Positions 17,088-25,824 are shown, counted from the stretch's first letter. The stretch: DNA of 64,000 nucleotides from Pistricoccus aurantiacus (GCF_042682565.1 NZ_JBHUIC010000001.1), one strand, 5' to 3'. Translations and numbers: made by a program. Notes: generated by a model from the letters alone, not told the origin.

Positions 17088-18575
17088 ATGTGTTCGTTGC
17101 GTATCATCGTCGATCAACTTACCGACTGGCGCCCTTATCACCCCAGCGAGGATCTGATCGCCGCGGACGCTTACCTGGCGGAAGAACAGCAATCCCCCGA
17201 ACAGGACGTCGCCACCCAGGTCATCAATCTGAGCGCGGATCTCGATTATCTTGAGCGAGGCTATTATGTGTCGCTGCTCGCTCAGGCCCGGGGACAGCGG
17301 GTCTTGCCTTCGGTGGAGACCCTCAACGAGCTGTCGCGCAAGGCGCTGATCGATCTGCGCCTGGAATCCCTTGAGCCGCTTCTCGACGAGCTGGCACGTC
17401 GCGGCAGCTTGAGCGGCGATTCCTTCAGCCTGCGTGCCCTGTTCGGCGAATGCCTGGATCCGACCTTTGCCCGGCTGGCCCGTCGGCTGTTCGAACGCTT
17501 GCCCTGTCCGCTGCTGGAGGCACGCTTCATCCAGCGTCAGGGTGTGTGGCGGCTATCCCGGCTCAAGCCGCTCAAGCTCGCTGCGCTCGAGGGCGAGGAA
17601 CAGGATCTGTTCGCCGGCGCGCTGAACCGCCATTCGCGCAAGGTCTGGCGCACCCCCAAGGCGCGTCGGCGCTACCGCTTCGACCTGGCGATCCTGATCG
17701 ATCCGCAGGAGGTGCTGCCTCCCAGCAACAAAGGCGCGTTGAAAGAGTTCATTCGCGCGGGACGCCAGCTGGGCATCGACGTATCGCTGATCACGCGCAG
17801 GGATGAAGGCCGGCTGGCGGAATTCGATGGTCTGTTCATTCGCGAGACCACGAGCCTCGATCATCACACCTATCGCATGGCGAGACGCGCGGAACATGAG
17901 GGCCTGGTGGTGATCGACGATCCCCGCTCGATCCTGCGCTGCACCAACAAGGTGTACCTGCACGCCCTGCTGCGTACCAAGGGAGTTGCCGCGCCGGGCG
18001 GGGTGCTGCTCAATCGTCACGATATGGGCCGACTCGAGGCCAAGAGCGCCGAGCTGCGCTTCCCCATGGTGCTGAAGGTGCCGGACGGCTCTTTTTCCCG
18101 AGGCATCGTCAAGATCGAATCCCTGGAGCAGCTACGACAGGAGTCCGTTCGCCTGTTCGAATCCTCGGCGCTGCTGCTGCTGCAGGAATGGCTGCCGACG
18201 GATTTCGACTGGCGTATCGGCGTGCTCGATGGCCAGGCGCTATTCGCCAGCCGCTACTACATGGCCCGGGGCCACTGGCAGATCTACGATCATTCGAAAG
18301 GCAAGACCCGAAGCGGCGGTTTCAGCACCCACGCCCCGAGTGACGCGCCCAAGGCCGTGGTTCGCGCGGCGCTGAAGGCGACCAGGCTGATCGGCGACGG
18401 CTTGTATGGCGTCGATCTCAAGCAGGTGGGCGAGCGAGTCGTGGTCATCGAAATCAACGACAACCCCAATATCGACGCCGGTGTGGAAGACACGGTGCTT
18501 GGCCGGGAGCTGTATCGCCGCGTCATGAGGGTCTTTCTCGAGCGGATGGAGGCTCGACGGCTCAGCCGGGCTTGA
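17088..18575 (+). CDS. RLAN-domain RimK-like ATP-grasp ligase
   Basis: 495 residues. The N-terminal 150 or so are the RimK-like ATP-grasp N-terminal (RLAN) domain. After a linker, the C-terminal part (about 220-490) is an ATP-grasp fold: RCTNKVYLHALLRTKGVAAPGG, FPMVLKVPDGSFSRGIVKI (ATP loop), and IEINDNPNIDAGVED with metal-binding E/N residues. Such enzymes are expected to ligate amino acids to a carboxylate acceptor; the substrate is unknown. The frame opens at 17013; the ATG at 17088 (GAGG upstream) fits the family N-terminus. Distinct from canonical rimK at 36299. Confidence 0.85.
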   Translation: MCSLRIIVDQLTDWRPYHPSEDLIAADAYLAEEQQSPEQDVATQVINLSADLDYLERGYYVSLLAQARGQRVLPSVETLNELSRKALIDLRLESLEPLLDELARRGSLSGDSFSLRALFGECLDPTFARLARRLFERLPCPLLEARFIQRQGVWRLSRLKPLKLAALEGEEQDLFAGALNRHSRKVWRTPKARRRYRFDLAILIDPQEVLPPSNKGALKEFIRAGRQLGIDVSLITRRDEGRLAEFDGLFIRETTSLDHHTYRMARRAEHEGLVVIDDPRSILRCTNKVYLHALLRTKGVAAPGGVLLNRHDMGRLEAKSAELRFPMVLKVPDGSFSRGIVKIESLEQLRQESVRLFESSALLLLQEWLPTDFDWRIGVLDGQALFASRYYMARGHWQIYDHSKGKTRSGGFSTHAPSDAPKAVVRAALKATRLIGDGLYGVDLKQVGERVVVIEINDNPNIDAGVEDTVLGRELYRRVMRVFLERMEARRLSRA

Positions 18576-18624
18576 AAGCAGTTCAAGCGCGGAATTGCGT
18601 GCCAGCCCAGGAACTCAGCTTGGC

Positions 18625-19353
18625 TTAGGGATCGAGTTCAGGATAATGGCGGAAGATGCCGTTTTCATTGAAGGGCAGGCGCCGTGAGGAAGCGAGATAG
18701 GCGGCGATATTGGGCCGCTCGGCGACACGATCCGCCAGCGCCATGACCTTGGGCAGCTCCGGCGCGATCCGCTGCATTGCATTGGGGAAGGCGTACTCAA
18801 GCCCACGCACTACATGAAATAGCGACAGGTCCACGTAGGACAGCCCATCGCCCACCAGATAGTCGCTACCTTGAGGGTTGCGCTTGAGCACCTGCTCGAA
18901 ATAGCGCAGGAACCTGGTCAGACGCTCGCCGGTGAATACCGCTGCTCGGCGGTGAGCCTCCGCGCGCTGCTCGCGATAATGAAGAGAGCTACCGATGGGA
19001 TGATGAACGTCGTGAATCTCGGCGACGAAATCCGTCAGGGTCAGCTGCAGACCAAGGGTCCAGAGCCGCGTCGCGTCGTCCTGCGCGACAAGACCGAGCC
19101 GCGGTCCTAGAAACTGCAGGATATTGGCCACATGAGAAACGACCTGGTCGCCGGCTTTCAGGAAAGGCGGCGCAAAAGGGAGATAAAGCACGTCATCGTC
19201 TTCCAGCCAGGCATTGATGGCCGGCACGCCTAATCCTTCCTTGGAGGAACCGTTACCTACGTCGACATAGTCGGCGCCGGCCTCTTCCAAGGCCAGACGC
19301 ACGAATTCACCGCGTCCGGGAATTGTCGGCCAGTAATAAAGCTCGTAACGCAT
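18625..19353 (-). CDS. Glutathione S-transferase family protein
   Basis: 242 residues. The N-terminal thioredoxin-like domain starts YELYYWPTIPGRGEFVRLAL, with a Tyr at the usual sigma/alpha-class catalytic position. The ligand-binding SNAIL-type motif is replaced by QVVSHVANILQFLG. The helical C-terminal domain contains the N-capping-box-like GDGLSYVDLSLFHV. Cytoplasmic; likely glutathione conjugation or peroxide reduction. Probably in one transcription unit with the DUF488 gene upstream (29 bp). Confidence 0.88.
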   Translation of the reverse strand: MRYELYYWPTIPGRGEFVRLALEEAGADYVDVGNGSSKEGLGVPAINAWLEDDDVLYLPFAPPFLKAGDQVVSHVANILQFLGPRLGLVAQDDATRLWTLGLQLTLTDFVAEIHDVHHPIGSSLHYREQRAEAHRRAAVFTGERLTRFLRYFEQVLKRNPQGSDYLVGDGLSYVDLSLFHVVRGLEYAFPNAMQRIAPELPKVMALADRVAERPNIAAYLASSRRLPFNENGIFRHYPELDP

Positions 19354-19382
19354 ATTCTGCCTCCTTGCTCGAAAACGAGTGC

Positions 19383-19739
19383 TTAATCGGCGCCCAGCAT
19401 CTTCAAATACTGCTCCACGACCAGGGCGTTATTATGCTTTTCGTCCTTGGTGGCATATACCAGCGTGACGGTGCCCTGTTTCGCCCGCTCGGCGAGATCC
19501 CGCAGCGGCTCCCGGTGTTCCTTGAGCTCCGCCAGGTAGCGCCTGCGAAATTCCGCCCAGCGCTTCGGATCGTGATCGAACCACTGACGCAGCTCCTTGG
19601 AGGGAGCGATGTCCTTGAGCCAGTCATCCAGTTTGGCGTCTTCCTTGGCGATGCCCCGCGGCCACATGCCGTCCACCAGCACTCGGTAGCCATCATTCTT
19701 CTGGGGGTCGTCGTAAGCGCGCTTGAGCTGGATCGTCAT
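19383..19739 (-). CDS. DUF488-family protein
   Basis: 118 residues with the full family signature: LKRAYDDP near the start, VDGMWPRGIAKEDAKLDDW, and TLVYATKDEKHNNALVV. Full length for the family. Function unknown. Upstream of, and probably co-transcribed with, the GST gene. Confidence 0.92.
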   Translation of the reverse strand: MTIQLKRAYDDPQKNDGYRVLVDGMWPRGIAKEDAKLDDWLKDIAPSKELRQWFDHDPKRWAEFRRRYLAELKEHREPLRDLAERAKQGTVTLVYATKDEKHNNALVVEQYLKMLGAD

Positions 19740-19810
19740 GACGGCGTCTCCTTTTCCGTAATGCAGTTACCTATCGCTAATAGCGTATCGTTTATAGCGT
19801 AGTCGCGGTA

Positions 19811-20680
19811 TCACATAACGCTAACTTCATAGCCGGTGAACTTTCGCAGGTTGATCACACCGCTGTCGAGCATCAGATATTGCCCTTTCATGCCCAGCAG
19901 CGTACCCGCCACTTCCGGCTGCTTGTCGAAATTGTGAGACGCGATTTTCCTGGGGAATTCGAGCACCGGATAGCGGAACCGCCGGGGGCGCTGATCGAGC
20001 CGCTGGAAGGCATCGGCCCCGAAACGCTCGCGAAGCGGCACAAAGCCGCTTTCCAGTTGAGCAAACAGCCGATCCCGCTGGGCCGAAAGATCCAACGGTT
20101 CGACCTCGCCCTTGAGCATGGCGCGCCAGTTGGTGCGATCCGCGACGCGCTCCTTGAACAGCATCTCGACGAAGCCGGACTGCTGGCGCGTATCCACCTC
20201 CAGGATCGGCAGCGCTTGGATCGCGCCTTGATCCAGCCAACGAGTGGGAATCTGGGTACCCCGGGTAATTCCCACCTTGAGCCCGGAGGAATTGGCCAGA
20301 TAGACCACGTGGGGTCGAAAGCAGTGACGCTCGCCCCAGGCGGGCTCCCGGCAGGTACCGGCGAAGTAATGACAGGTTTCTGGTTTGACGATGCAGGTAT
20401 CGCACTGGGCAAGAGACTTGAAACAAGGATAACAGTAGCCTTGGGCGAAACTCTTGCGAGTGCGCCTGCCGCAGTGGGTGCAGAAGATATTGCCGTGCCA
20501 GACGAGCCGCAGGGGCTCTCCCAGGCGCGCATTGAGATCCAGCCGCTGCTCGCCGACGCGCAAGGTGTAATGCGCGGGCTCGGCGTCGCTATCCGGGTCG
20601 GCGATTCCCGGCTCGACGGCCATCTTGGACAGACAGCCACGCAAGGGAATTCTTTCGAGAGGATCAATCACCGCCGACAT
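19811..20680 (-). CDS. DUF2797 protein with four-Cys zinc-ribbon-like motif
   Basis: 289 residues. The centre has paired cysteines: CTHCGRRTRKSFAQGYCYPC, then CDTC and two further Cys-containing stretches (ETCHYF, GTCREP), consistent with zinc binding. Next comes the HVVYLANSSGLKVGITRGTQIPTRW segment, which resembles a GIY-YIG-like core. Function unknown. The frame is open to 20731, but the ATG at 20680 overlaps the end of the DUF1315 gene by 17 bp and fits the family; the two are probably translationally coupled. Confidence 0.85.
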   Translation of the reverse strand: MSAVIDPLERIPLRGCLSKMAVEPGIADPDSDAEPAHYTLRVGEQRLDLNARLGEPLRLVWHGNIFCTHCGRRTRKSFAQGYCYPCFKSLAQCDTCIVKPETCHYFAGTCREPAWGERHCFRPHVVYLANSSGLKVGITRGTQIPTRWLDQGAIQALPILEVDTRQQSGFVEMLFKERVADRTNWRAMLKGEVEPLDLSAQRDRLFAQLESGFVPLRERFGADAFQRLDQRPRRFRYPVLEFPRKIASHNFDKQPEVAGTLLGMKGQYLMLDSGVINLRKFTGYEVSVM

Positions 20681-20942
20681 TCCGTCCCAAGGCCGCCGCG
20701 TTCTCGTTTGCCGGTGCGGCCTTGGCGCCACAGCTGCGCCGGGAGAGATAGCCCACCCGCTGTTCTTCCGGGACGCCGTTCTCGATTTCGTACTTGATCA
20801 CCGCCTCCAGGCACAGCTCCGTCTGCTCCGCGGTCAGAAAACGGCCATCCGGCCATTTGCGCAGCGCCACCGCCTGCTTGAGGCTCTCGTAGATGGCCGG
20901 CGTCATCTGCTGGACCATTCTATCGAAGGTCATGTCTTGCAT
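20664..20942 (-). CDS. yeaC: DUF1315 (YeaC-like) protein
   Basis: 92 residues. Residues 1-60 match E. coli YeaC by eye: MVQQMTPAIYESLKQAVALRKW-PDG-LTAEQTELCLEAVIKYE. The C-terminal 30 residues diverge. GGGAG lies 9 bases before the ATG. Small cytoplasmic protein of unknown function. First gene of a pair with the DUF2797 gene. Confidence 0.85.
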   Translation of the reverse strand: MQDMTFDRMVQQMTPAIYESLKQAVALRKWPDGRFLTAEQTELCLEAVIKYEIENGVPEEQRVGYLSRRSCGAKAAPANENAAALGRNVGGD

Positions 20943-20981
20943 TGACGAATTCTCCCGTTTTGGATCAATAAGCGCTCCAGA

Positions 20982-21839
20982 TCAGCGCGAGCGGCGAGCG
21001 CGGCTCGCATGATACCAGCCCACCACCAGCCCCACGAGCAGGCCACCCAGGTGCGCTTCATTGGCAACGTTGCCAAATCCCACCGATTCCGCCATGTCGG
21101 TCATGGTGAACACCATCCAGCCTAGCATGAACACCACCAGCATCTGGGGCACGAAGAAGCCGCTTTGCGGCGCCCGGTAGGCCATCAGCCAGACATAGCC
21201 CAGCAAGGCGAAATCCACCCCGGACATGCCGCCGAACAGTACCGTCCCGGTGGCATACTGCGCCAGATTGCCTCCCAGACCGCTGGTCACCGCCAGGAAC
21301 AGCATGGTGCGGCTACCTTTGAGGGTTTCGATCTGGCGACCGAAATACCACAGCCACAGCATGTTGAAGATCAGATGCATCCAGCCGAAATGCAAAAGCG
21401 CCGGGGTGAACAGGCGCCATACCTGCCCCGAGGCCAGGGTGTCTCCCAGGGTGCCGAGACTGAGGCTGCCACCCACTACCGCCACCGGCACGATGGTCAT
21501 GGTGACCACCAGCAGGTCGCCGAACACCGCCATCAGGGCGAAGACCAGCAGGGATAGCACGATCAGCCAGGCAGTCACCGGCGCCAGCGTAAACGGCACC
21601 ACAAGGGACGAGCCGGCCAGACGGCGCTTTACTGTCGCTTTTTGCGGCACCAGGTCGTCATCACCCCGCCGCCAGCGTTCCAGCAGACGCAAGGATTCCT
21701 CGAGTTGATCGGGATCCACCAGCCAAAGCGAGTAGCCCTGTTCATCCTCGGTGAAGCGATGACCGATATGGTGCGCCCAAAGCGCTTGTCGGAGCGCACG
21801 AGTATCGGTATCTCGAGGCAGCTCGATCACCTTGTACAT
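20982..21839 (-). CDS. glpG: Rhomboid intramembrane serine protease (GlpG type)
   Basis: 285 residues. An N-terminal cytoplasmic domain (1 to about 70, GlpG-like) is followed by six membrane helices. The active site is complete: HFGWMHLIFN (H155 and N159 of the HxxxN motif), Ser206 in FGGMSG (GxSG) and His263 in NEAHLGG. It cleaves transmembrane substrates within the inner membrane. The length fits GlpG (276). Single gene, followed by the DUF1315/DUF2797 pair. Confidence 0.93.
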   Translation of the reverse strand: MYKVIELPRDTDTRALRQALWAHHIGHRFTEDEQGYSLWLVDPDQLEESLRLLERWRRGDDDLVPQKATVKRRLAGSSLVVPFTLAPVTAWLIVLSLLVFALMAVFGDLLVVTMTIVPVAVVGGSLSLGTLGDTLASGQVWRLFTPALLHFGWMHLIFNMLWLWYFGRQIETLKGSRTMLFLAVTSGLGGNLAQYATGTVLFGGMSGVDFALLGYVWLMAYRAPQSGFFVPQMLVVFMLGWMVFTMTDMAESVGFGNVANEAHLGGLLVGLVVGWYHASRARRSR

Positions 21840-21928
21840 AACCAGTTCCTTGCAGGAATTCCATGAATATTATCGACGACGATGGGCGGTTATCGATAGC
21901 CATCCTTCACTAGCCATGAATAGCGGAC

Positions 21929-21956
21929 AAAAAAAACCGGCGGAGGGGGCCGCCGG
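21929..21956 (-). terminator. Rho-independent terminator after the phosphoesterase gene
   Basis: Read on the minus strand, CCGGCGG and its complement (21956-21950 and 21943-21937) enclose a 6-base loop and run into eight T residues. It lies 122 bp after the phosphoesterase stop codon and ends the nadK-phosphoesterase unit. Confidence 0.88.
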
Positions 21957-22078
21957 GCAAAGCAAGGGATCATTCAAGGGAACACCTACTCAGATAAGCC
22001 CAGCACTGGAAAGTTCATCGTCTTTCATCAAAAATAATGTAAAATTTTGTATATAATCAGCACCTTGACGTAACTCGA

Positions 22079-23080
22079 TCAGTCGAATTCGATTTCCCAG
22101 GGCAAGGGGCGTGCCTGAGGCATTTCCGGTACGCTCACCCATCGAAAATGATTGGCGTCGAGTTCCCGCTCGCCGCTCCAGCGATAGGCGACCAGACGAC
22201 CGAACTTGACCGCGCTATAGTCGACGCAGGCGATGTTGGGGGTCGGCAAGGCGGGTATGCCCTCGCACCAGTAATGGCCGATAAACAAGGGAGGTTCCTC
22301 CGGCCCATAGTAGCTCAGACTCGCAATCTCCTCCGGCGTGAGTTCACGCAGCTCCAGATCGCCGGGCAGGTTATCCGGTTGGAAGACCACATCCCCATAG
22401 ATACGCGGATCCCGCGCCCAGAAATGGGTACGAAAGCTGCGCCGTGTGAAGCCGTCCCCGGAGTGAATCTCGATGTCGTCCGGGAGCCGCAGCTGCCCTC
22501 CTCGAGTCAGGCGGTCCATGATGGCATAATCCCGGGTGCCGTATTGGGCGGAAGCCTGGAGAAAGGCTTCATCCATGCGTCCATCCGGATAGCGTCGGCG
22601 AAATTCGTCGATCATTGCCTGATCCCAGCAGGCATGCACTACCCGTATCCCGTCACGCTCGAGAAACAGCGGCATCGCCATGAACCAGTCCAAGGTGTCT
22701 TCCCACTCCGCCGGGTGATCCGCGTACTGCTCCAGGGTTTCCTTTATGACGCGGTTATGCCGGGGCGTATGGTCCCGCAGCCAGCCTTGACCCCTGCGGG
22801 GATCGCGTCGGCAATAGGCCAGGGCATTGTATTCGTGATTGCCCATGACGATAAAGGCTTCCCCCGCTTCCACCATGCTTCGCGCGATACGCACCGCCAG
22901 GCGGATACGCGGGCCACGATCGATCAGGTCCCCGACGAAGATCACCTTGCGCCGCGGGTGACGATAGACGCCGTCGCGCTGATGATAGCCGAGCTTTTCC
23001 AACAGCACCGCCAAGGTAGCGCCGCAGCCGTGTACATCGCCGATCACATCATAGCCTTCGAGGCTGTCGCTCAGGGTCAT
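22079..23080 (-). CDS. Calcineurin-type metallophosphoesterase
   Basis: 333 residues. The three PPP-family metal/phosphate motifs are intact: GDVHG (about residue 14), GDLIDRG (about 50) and GNHE (about 80). Later His residues (HACWD and GHYWCEG) complete the dimetal site. It resembles PrpE/ApaH-like bis-nucleoside tetraphosphatases or protein phosphatases; the substrate is not determinable. It begins 1 bp after the nadK stop, so it is co-transcribed with nadK. Confidence 0.88.
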   Translation of the reverse strand: MTLSDSLEGYDVIGDVHGCGATLAVLLEKLGYHQRDGVYRHPRRKVIFVGDLIDRGPRIRLAVRIARSMVEAGEAFIVMGNHEYNALAYCRRDPRRGQGWLRDHTPRHNRVIKETLEQYADHPAEWEDTLDWFMAMPLFLERDGIRVVHACWDQAMIDEFRRRYPDGRMDEAFLQASAQYGTRDYAIMDRLTRGGQLRLPDDIEIHSGDGFTRRSFRTHFWARDPRIYGDVVFQPDNLPGDLELRELTPEEIASLSYYGPEEPPLFIGHYWCEGIPALPTPNIACVDYSAVKFGRLVAYRWSGERELDANHFRWVSVPEMPQARPLPWEIEFD

Positions 23081-23081
23081 G

Positions 23082-23969
23082 TCAGTCGCTGGCTCCCAGG
23101 CGGTTGCTCCAGCCCAGCTTGCTGCGGCAGATTTCGTAGTAGTTGTGCTGGCAAGGGTGCATCAGCTTCAAGGCGTAGGGTTTCTTGCGCACGAACAGGA
23201 TGTCGTCCGGTTTTGCCACCACCTTGGTCTGGCCATCGCAGCTGACGTGGGGATAGGTTTCATTGGTTTCGCCGATGTGCAGACGAATTTCCGAATCCGC
23301 GTGAATGACGATCGGTCGGCTCGACAGGGTATGCGGAAACATCGGCACCAGGGTGATGGCGTCCAGTCGAGGATCGACGATCGGCCCGCCGCCGGATAGC
23401 GCATAGGCGGTGGAACCCGTGGGCGTGGCGATGATCAGCCCGTCGCTGCGCTGGGTATAAACGAACTGACCGTCGATGAACAGTTCGAACTCGATCATGC
23501 GTACCGCCTTGCCCGGGTGCATGACCACATCGTTCAGCGCATCTCCGGTGCCCACCAGCTCATCGCCCCGATAGACCTCCGCGTCCAGCAGAAATCGCTC
23601 CTCGATGCTGTAGCGCCCGTCGAGCACTTCGCCGACCCGCTCCTCTATCTCGTCCGGCAGGATATCCGTGAGAAAGCCCAGGCGCCCTCGATTGACCCCG
23701 AGCACCGGGGTGCCGCTCTTGCACAGCGCCCTGGCAGCGCCCAGCATGCTGCCATCGCCGCCGACCACGATCACCAGATCGCAGAAATCTCCCAGCACGC
23801 GACGATTGGCTTCTTGCTGACCGTGATCAAGCAAAAGCGCGGCGGTACGTTCTTCGATGATGACGTGATAGCCATTACCGTCGAGAAAACGCACCAGTCG
23901 CCTCAGGGTCTCCACCACCTTGGCACTACCCAGACGACCGATCAGGCCGATGTTCTTGAAGGTTGTCAT
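23082..23969 (-). CDS. nadK: NAD kinase
   Basis: 295-residue cytoplasmic enzyme converting NAD+ to NADP+. Motifs: VVGGDGSMLGAARAL (GGDG), GVNRGRLGFLTDI, ALNDVVMHPG (NE/D motif) and TPTGSTAYALSGGGPI. The frame is open to 24026, but the ATG at 23969 has GGGAG 5 bases upstream and matches the family N-terminus. First gene of a two-gene unit. Confidence 0.97.
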   Translation of the reverse strand: MTTFKNIGLIGRLGSAKVVETLRRLVRFLDGNGYHVIIEERTAALLLDHGQQEANRRVLGDFCDLVIVVGGDGSMLGAARALCKSGTPVLGVNRGRLGFLTDILPDEIEERVGEVLDGRYSIEERFLLDAEVYRGDELVGTGDALNDVVMHPGKAVRMIEFELFIDGQFVYTQRSDGLIIATPTGSTAYALSGGGPIVDPRLDAITLVPMFPHTLSSRPIVIHADSEIRLHIGETNETYPHVSCDGQTKVVAKPDDILFVRKKPYALKLMHPCQHNYYEICRSKLGWSNRLGASD

Positions 23970-24085
23970 GAGTGCTCCCGCGGGCATCGAGCCGGACATT
24001 ATGCGGCTCAACCCCTGGGGCGGCAAACCGCGCTCAGTGGCTTTTCATCCGGCTGACCGCTTCGGATCAGCCTTGACGAAGTAAT

Positions 24086-24244
24086 CTAGCGGCGAGCGAT
24101 GATCCAGATGGCATGCACGATGCCAGGAATATAGCCGAGAAGTGTCAGCAGGATATTGATCCAGAAATGCAGGCCAATACCCACCTGCAGAAAAACACCC
24201 AAGGGAGGAAGCAGAATGGCGAGAATGATACGAATAATATCCAT
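24086..24244 (-). CDS. yqaE: YqaE/Pmp3-family small membrane protein
   Basis: 52 residues: two membrane helices with the family signature ILAILLPPLGVFLQVG and INILLTLLGYIPGIVHAIW. The frame is open to 24358, but AAGGAG 10 bases before the ATG at 24244 and the family N-terminus (MDIIRIIL) fix the start. In fungi and plants this family is linked to salt and membrane-potential stress, which would suit a halophile; no bacterial function is established. Confidence 0.92.
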   Translation of the reverse strand: MDIIRIILAILLPPLGVFLQVGIGLHFWINILLTLLGYIPGIVHAIWIIARR

Positions 24245-24369
24245 AAGAGGCGATCTCCTTGTTCCGTTGCCAATGCATGACTGCCTCGCAAGCTTACCCA
24301 TCCCTGGCGAACAAGTCACAGAGAAATCGATCACGCTGCTCTCACGTCGCAGCACCAAGATCCGCGATC

Positions 24370-24621
24370 TCAGCTTGATTTCTTCGCCTCATGCCCGTGG
24401 GCTTGGGGGTTGATCTTCTGCTGGACGTTTTCCGCGCCTTCGGCGAGATCGTCGTGATAGCGCTCCCAGTCTTCCCAGTCGAAGGGCGTACCGCTTCTCG
24501 GGCGATGACGCCCCGCCTCGATGGCGCGCGCCCAGGCCAGTTCCTCCAGGGTGTGGGGTTTATCCGCCTCCGGCTTGTCCAGAGCGATGCCTTTTTTGGC
24601 AAGATAGTCGCGAGCGTCCAT
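24370..24621 (-). CDS. Small hydrophilic protein of unknown function
   Basis: 83 residues, charged, with MDARDYLAKKGIALDK at the start and DWEDWERYHDDLAEGAENV in the middle; no membrane segment. GAGG lies 6 bases before the ATG at 24621, which I prefer over the longer open frame to 24780. No family recognised. Confidence 0.65.
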   Translation of the reverse strand: MDARDYLAKKGIALDKPEADKPHTLEELAWARAIEAGRHRPRSGTPFDWEDWERYHDDLAEGAENVQQKINPQAHGHEAKKSS

Positions 24622-25040
24622 AGTATTCCTCGAGCTGTCAGGGTTTTGACGATACGACGTCATATCGGCTGCACGTCGGAATGTCCTATAACTGACATTA
24701 GAGTCGCGGCTTGTGACGATGTTCCAGGAAAGGGCGCGGAATGCACAATCAGGGCCCAGCAACGATCGAGAAATTGCCAAGTAAAGTTTTCATGGAAGAA
24801 CGCAACGTCGATGTCGCCATCGTCGATGCCGACACCGCGGGGCTTGGCGCCTATCGCGCGGCCAGGCAACATGCGCATCGCGTTGCGGGATTTGAGTGCT
24901 AACCTTGGATTGGGGTCAAGGATCACTGCTTGGAGTGCGGCCCAGGGGATTGATGCCCATCGAATGCTCGATGCGGGAATCCGCCAGCGGGACACGGCCT
25001 GCTCTGTGACGCAAGTCCATTTTATGCGAGGAGTATCGCT
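24622..25040. other. 419-bp region without an intact gene
   Basis: It holds a short flavoprotein-like fragment (24741-24902, listed separately) and the inverted repeat AATGTC-N8-GACATT at 24680-24699. Near 24950-24963 is an imperfect FNR-like word (TTGAT-GCCC-ATCGA). A long minus-strand frame crossing the region (24660-25481) has no family features and is a shadow of the CBS gene. Confidence 0.6.
24741..24902 (+). pseudogene. Degenerate N-terminal fragment of a dihydrolipoamide dehydrogenase-like flavoprotein
   Basis: A short frame, with ATGs at 24741 and 24792 and a stop at 24900-24902, reads ...VDVAIVDADTAGLGAYRAARQ. This closely resembles the FAD-binding Rossmann start of pyridine-nucleotide disulfide oxidoreductases (normally VAIIGAGTAGLGAYRAA). 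The glycines of the GxGxxG loop are partly lost (G-A-G replaced by D-A-D), and the protein ends after 36-53 residues, where a real enzyme has about 450. No continuation was found downstream. I read it as a relic left by a deletion. Confidence 0.6.
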
Positions 25041-25466
25041 ATGCTCAGCAAGATACCCAGCGTCGTTCGCGACATCATGGTTCGAGACTGCTACCGGGTG
25101 ACCGGCAACACCTCTGTGATTCAACTGGCTGAAAGGTTGGCTGTCTACCGCCTTCCCGGTGCACCGGTGGTCGACGAGCGCGATCGCTTGATCGGCTTCA
25201 TTTCCGAGCAAGAGGTCCTTGGCCAGATACTCGACAGCATTTACCACGATGAAGAAGCTCTGCTGGTACGAGATCTGATGCGTCACGACGCCCTGGCGGT
25301 GACGCCCAACAAGAGCATTACCGATCTTGCCCAGGAAATGCTCGGCGCCAAGCCCAAGATCTATCCGGTGGTGGAACAGGACCAGCTGGTAGGCACCGTG
25401 ATGCGCCGCGATGTCCTCAATGCCATTCTGAGCATGCGCCGTGGCAGAATAGCCGCGCATCGCTAG
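25041..25466 (+). CDS. Two-CBS-domain protein
   Basis: 141 residues consisting of a tandem CBS pair (Bateman module) with no other domain: first CBS about 8-65 (VVRDIMVRDCYRVTGN to LIGFISEQEVL), second about 75-135 (VRDLMRHDALAVTPN to LVGTVMRRDVL). Such proteins bind adenine nucleotides and sense energy state. AGGAG lies upstream of the ATG. Stand-alone gene, followed by two hairpins before tRNA-Gly. Confidence 0.9.
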   Translation: MLSKIPSVVRDIMVRDCYRVTGNTSVIQLAERLAVYRLPGAPVVDERDRLIGFISEQEVLGQILDSIYHDEEALLVRDLMRHDALAVTPNKSITDLAQEMLGAKPKIYPVVEQDQLVGTVMRRDVLNAILSMRRGRIAAHR

Positions 25467-25487
25467 TTGAATAGTACGCAAGAAAAT

Positions 25488-25512
25488 GCCGCCTGGGGAA
25501 ACCCCCGGCGGC
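25488..25512. repeat. Inverted repeat after the CBS gene
   Basis: GCCGCC-T-GGGG, loop AAA, CCCC-C-GGCGGC: 10 paired positions with one internal mismatch, 21 bp after the stop. No T-run on the plus strand. Confidence 0.45.
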
Positions 25513-25601
25513 GAAATCGAAACTGCAAGCTATAGACATAAACCAGTGACTGCTATCACCAACGATCATGTCTATCCGCTATGACAGCAAAGCCATGATA
25601 A

Positions 25602-25626
25602 TTCTCCATCCAAGGAGAAATTTTTT
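25602..25626 (+). terminator. Possible terminator 135 bp downstream of the CBS gene
   Basis: TTCTCC-ATCCAA-GGAGAA followed by A and six T. The 6-bp stem is short. It could end the CBS transcript or an unannotated small RNA from 25467-25626. Confidence 0.45.
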
Positions 25627-25690
25627 CTGCCCACTCGAGAATCCTGCGCTGGACGCCACCTAATCCATTGGTTACCCTCTACTTTCTCGC

Positions 25691-25764
25691 GCGGGTGTAG
25701 CTCAATGGCAGAGCAGAAGCTTCCCAAGCTTAAGACGAGGGTTCGATTCCCTTCACCCGCTCCA
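25691..25764 (+). tRNA. tRNA-Gly (anticodon CCC)
   Basis: 74 nt with encoded CCA. Acceptor arms GCGGGTG/CACCCGC pair. The anticodon stem GAAGC/GCTT(A) encloses loop TTCCCAA with CCC at 25723-25725. The T-arm is GAGGGTTCGATTCCCTT. It is nearly identical to E. coli glyU apart from stem covariations. No integrase or att-like repeat follows it. Confidence 0.95.
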
Positions 25765-25824
25765 AGCTCATCGATTCCTTTTCTTTCTCTTCTCCCGCGC
25801 GTTACGACTGTCCGATGGAGCCAT

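Noticed and set aside
24950..24963. FNR-like word before the CBS gene
   Set aside because: One mismatch at a conserved position, and no -10 hexamer at the expected distance, unlike the hsp20 and ompW sites.
25691..25764. tRNA-Gly as an integration site for a mobile element
   Set aside because: No integrase, no direct repeat of the tRNA 3' end was noticed downstream, and the flanking genes are ordinary chromosomal genes.
25705..25824. N-terminal extension of the small membrane protein through tRNA-Gly
   Set aside because: The open frame passes through the tRNA gene. The ATG at 25825 with GGAG upstream gives a sensible membrane anchor.
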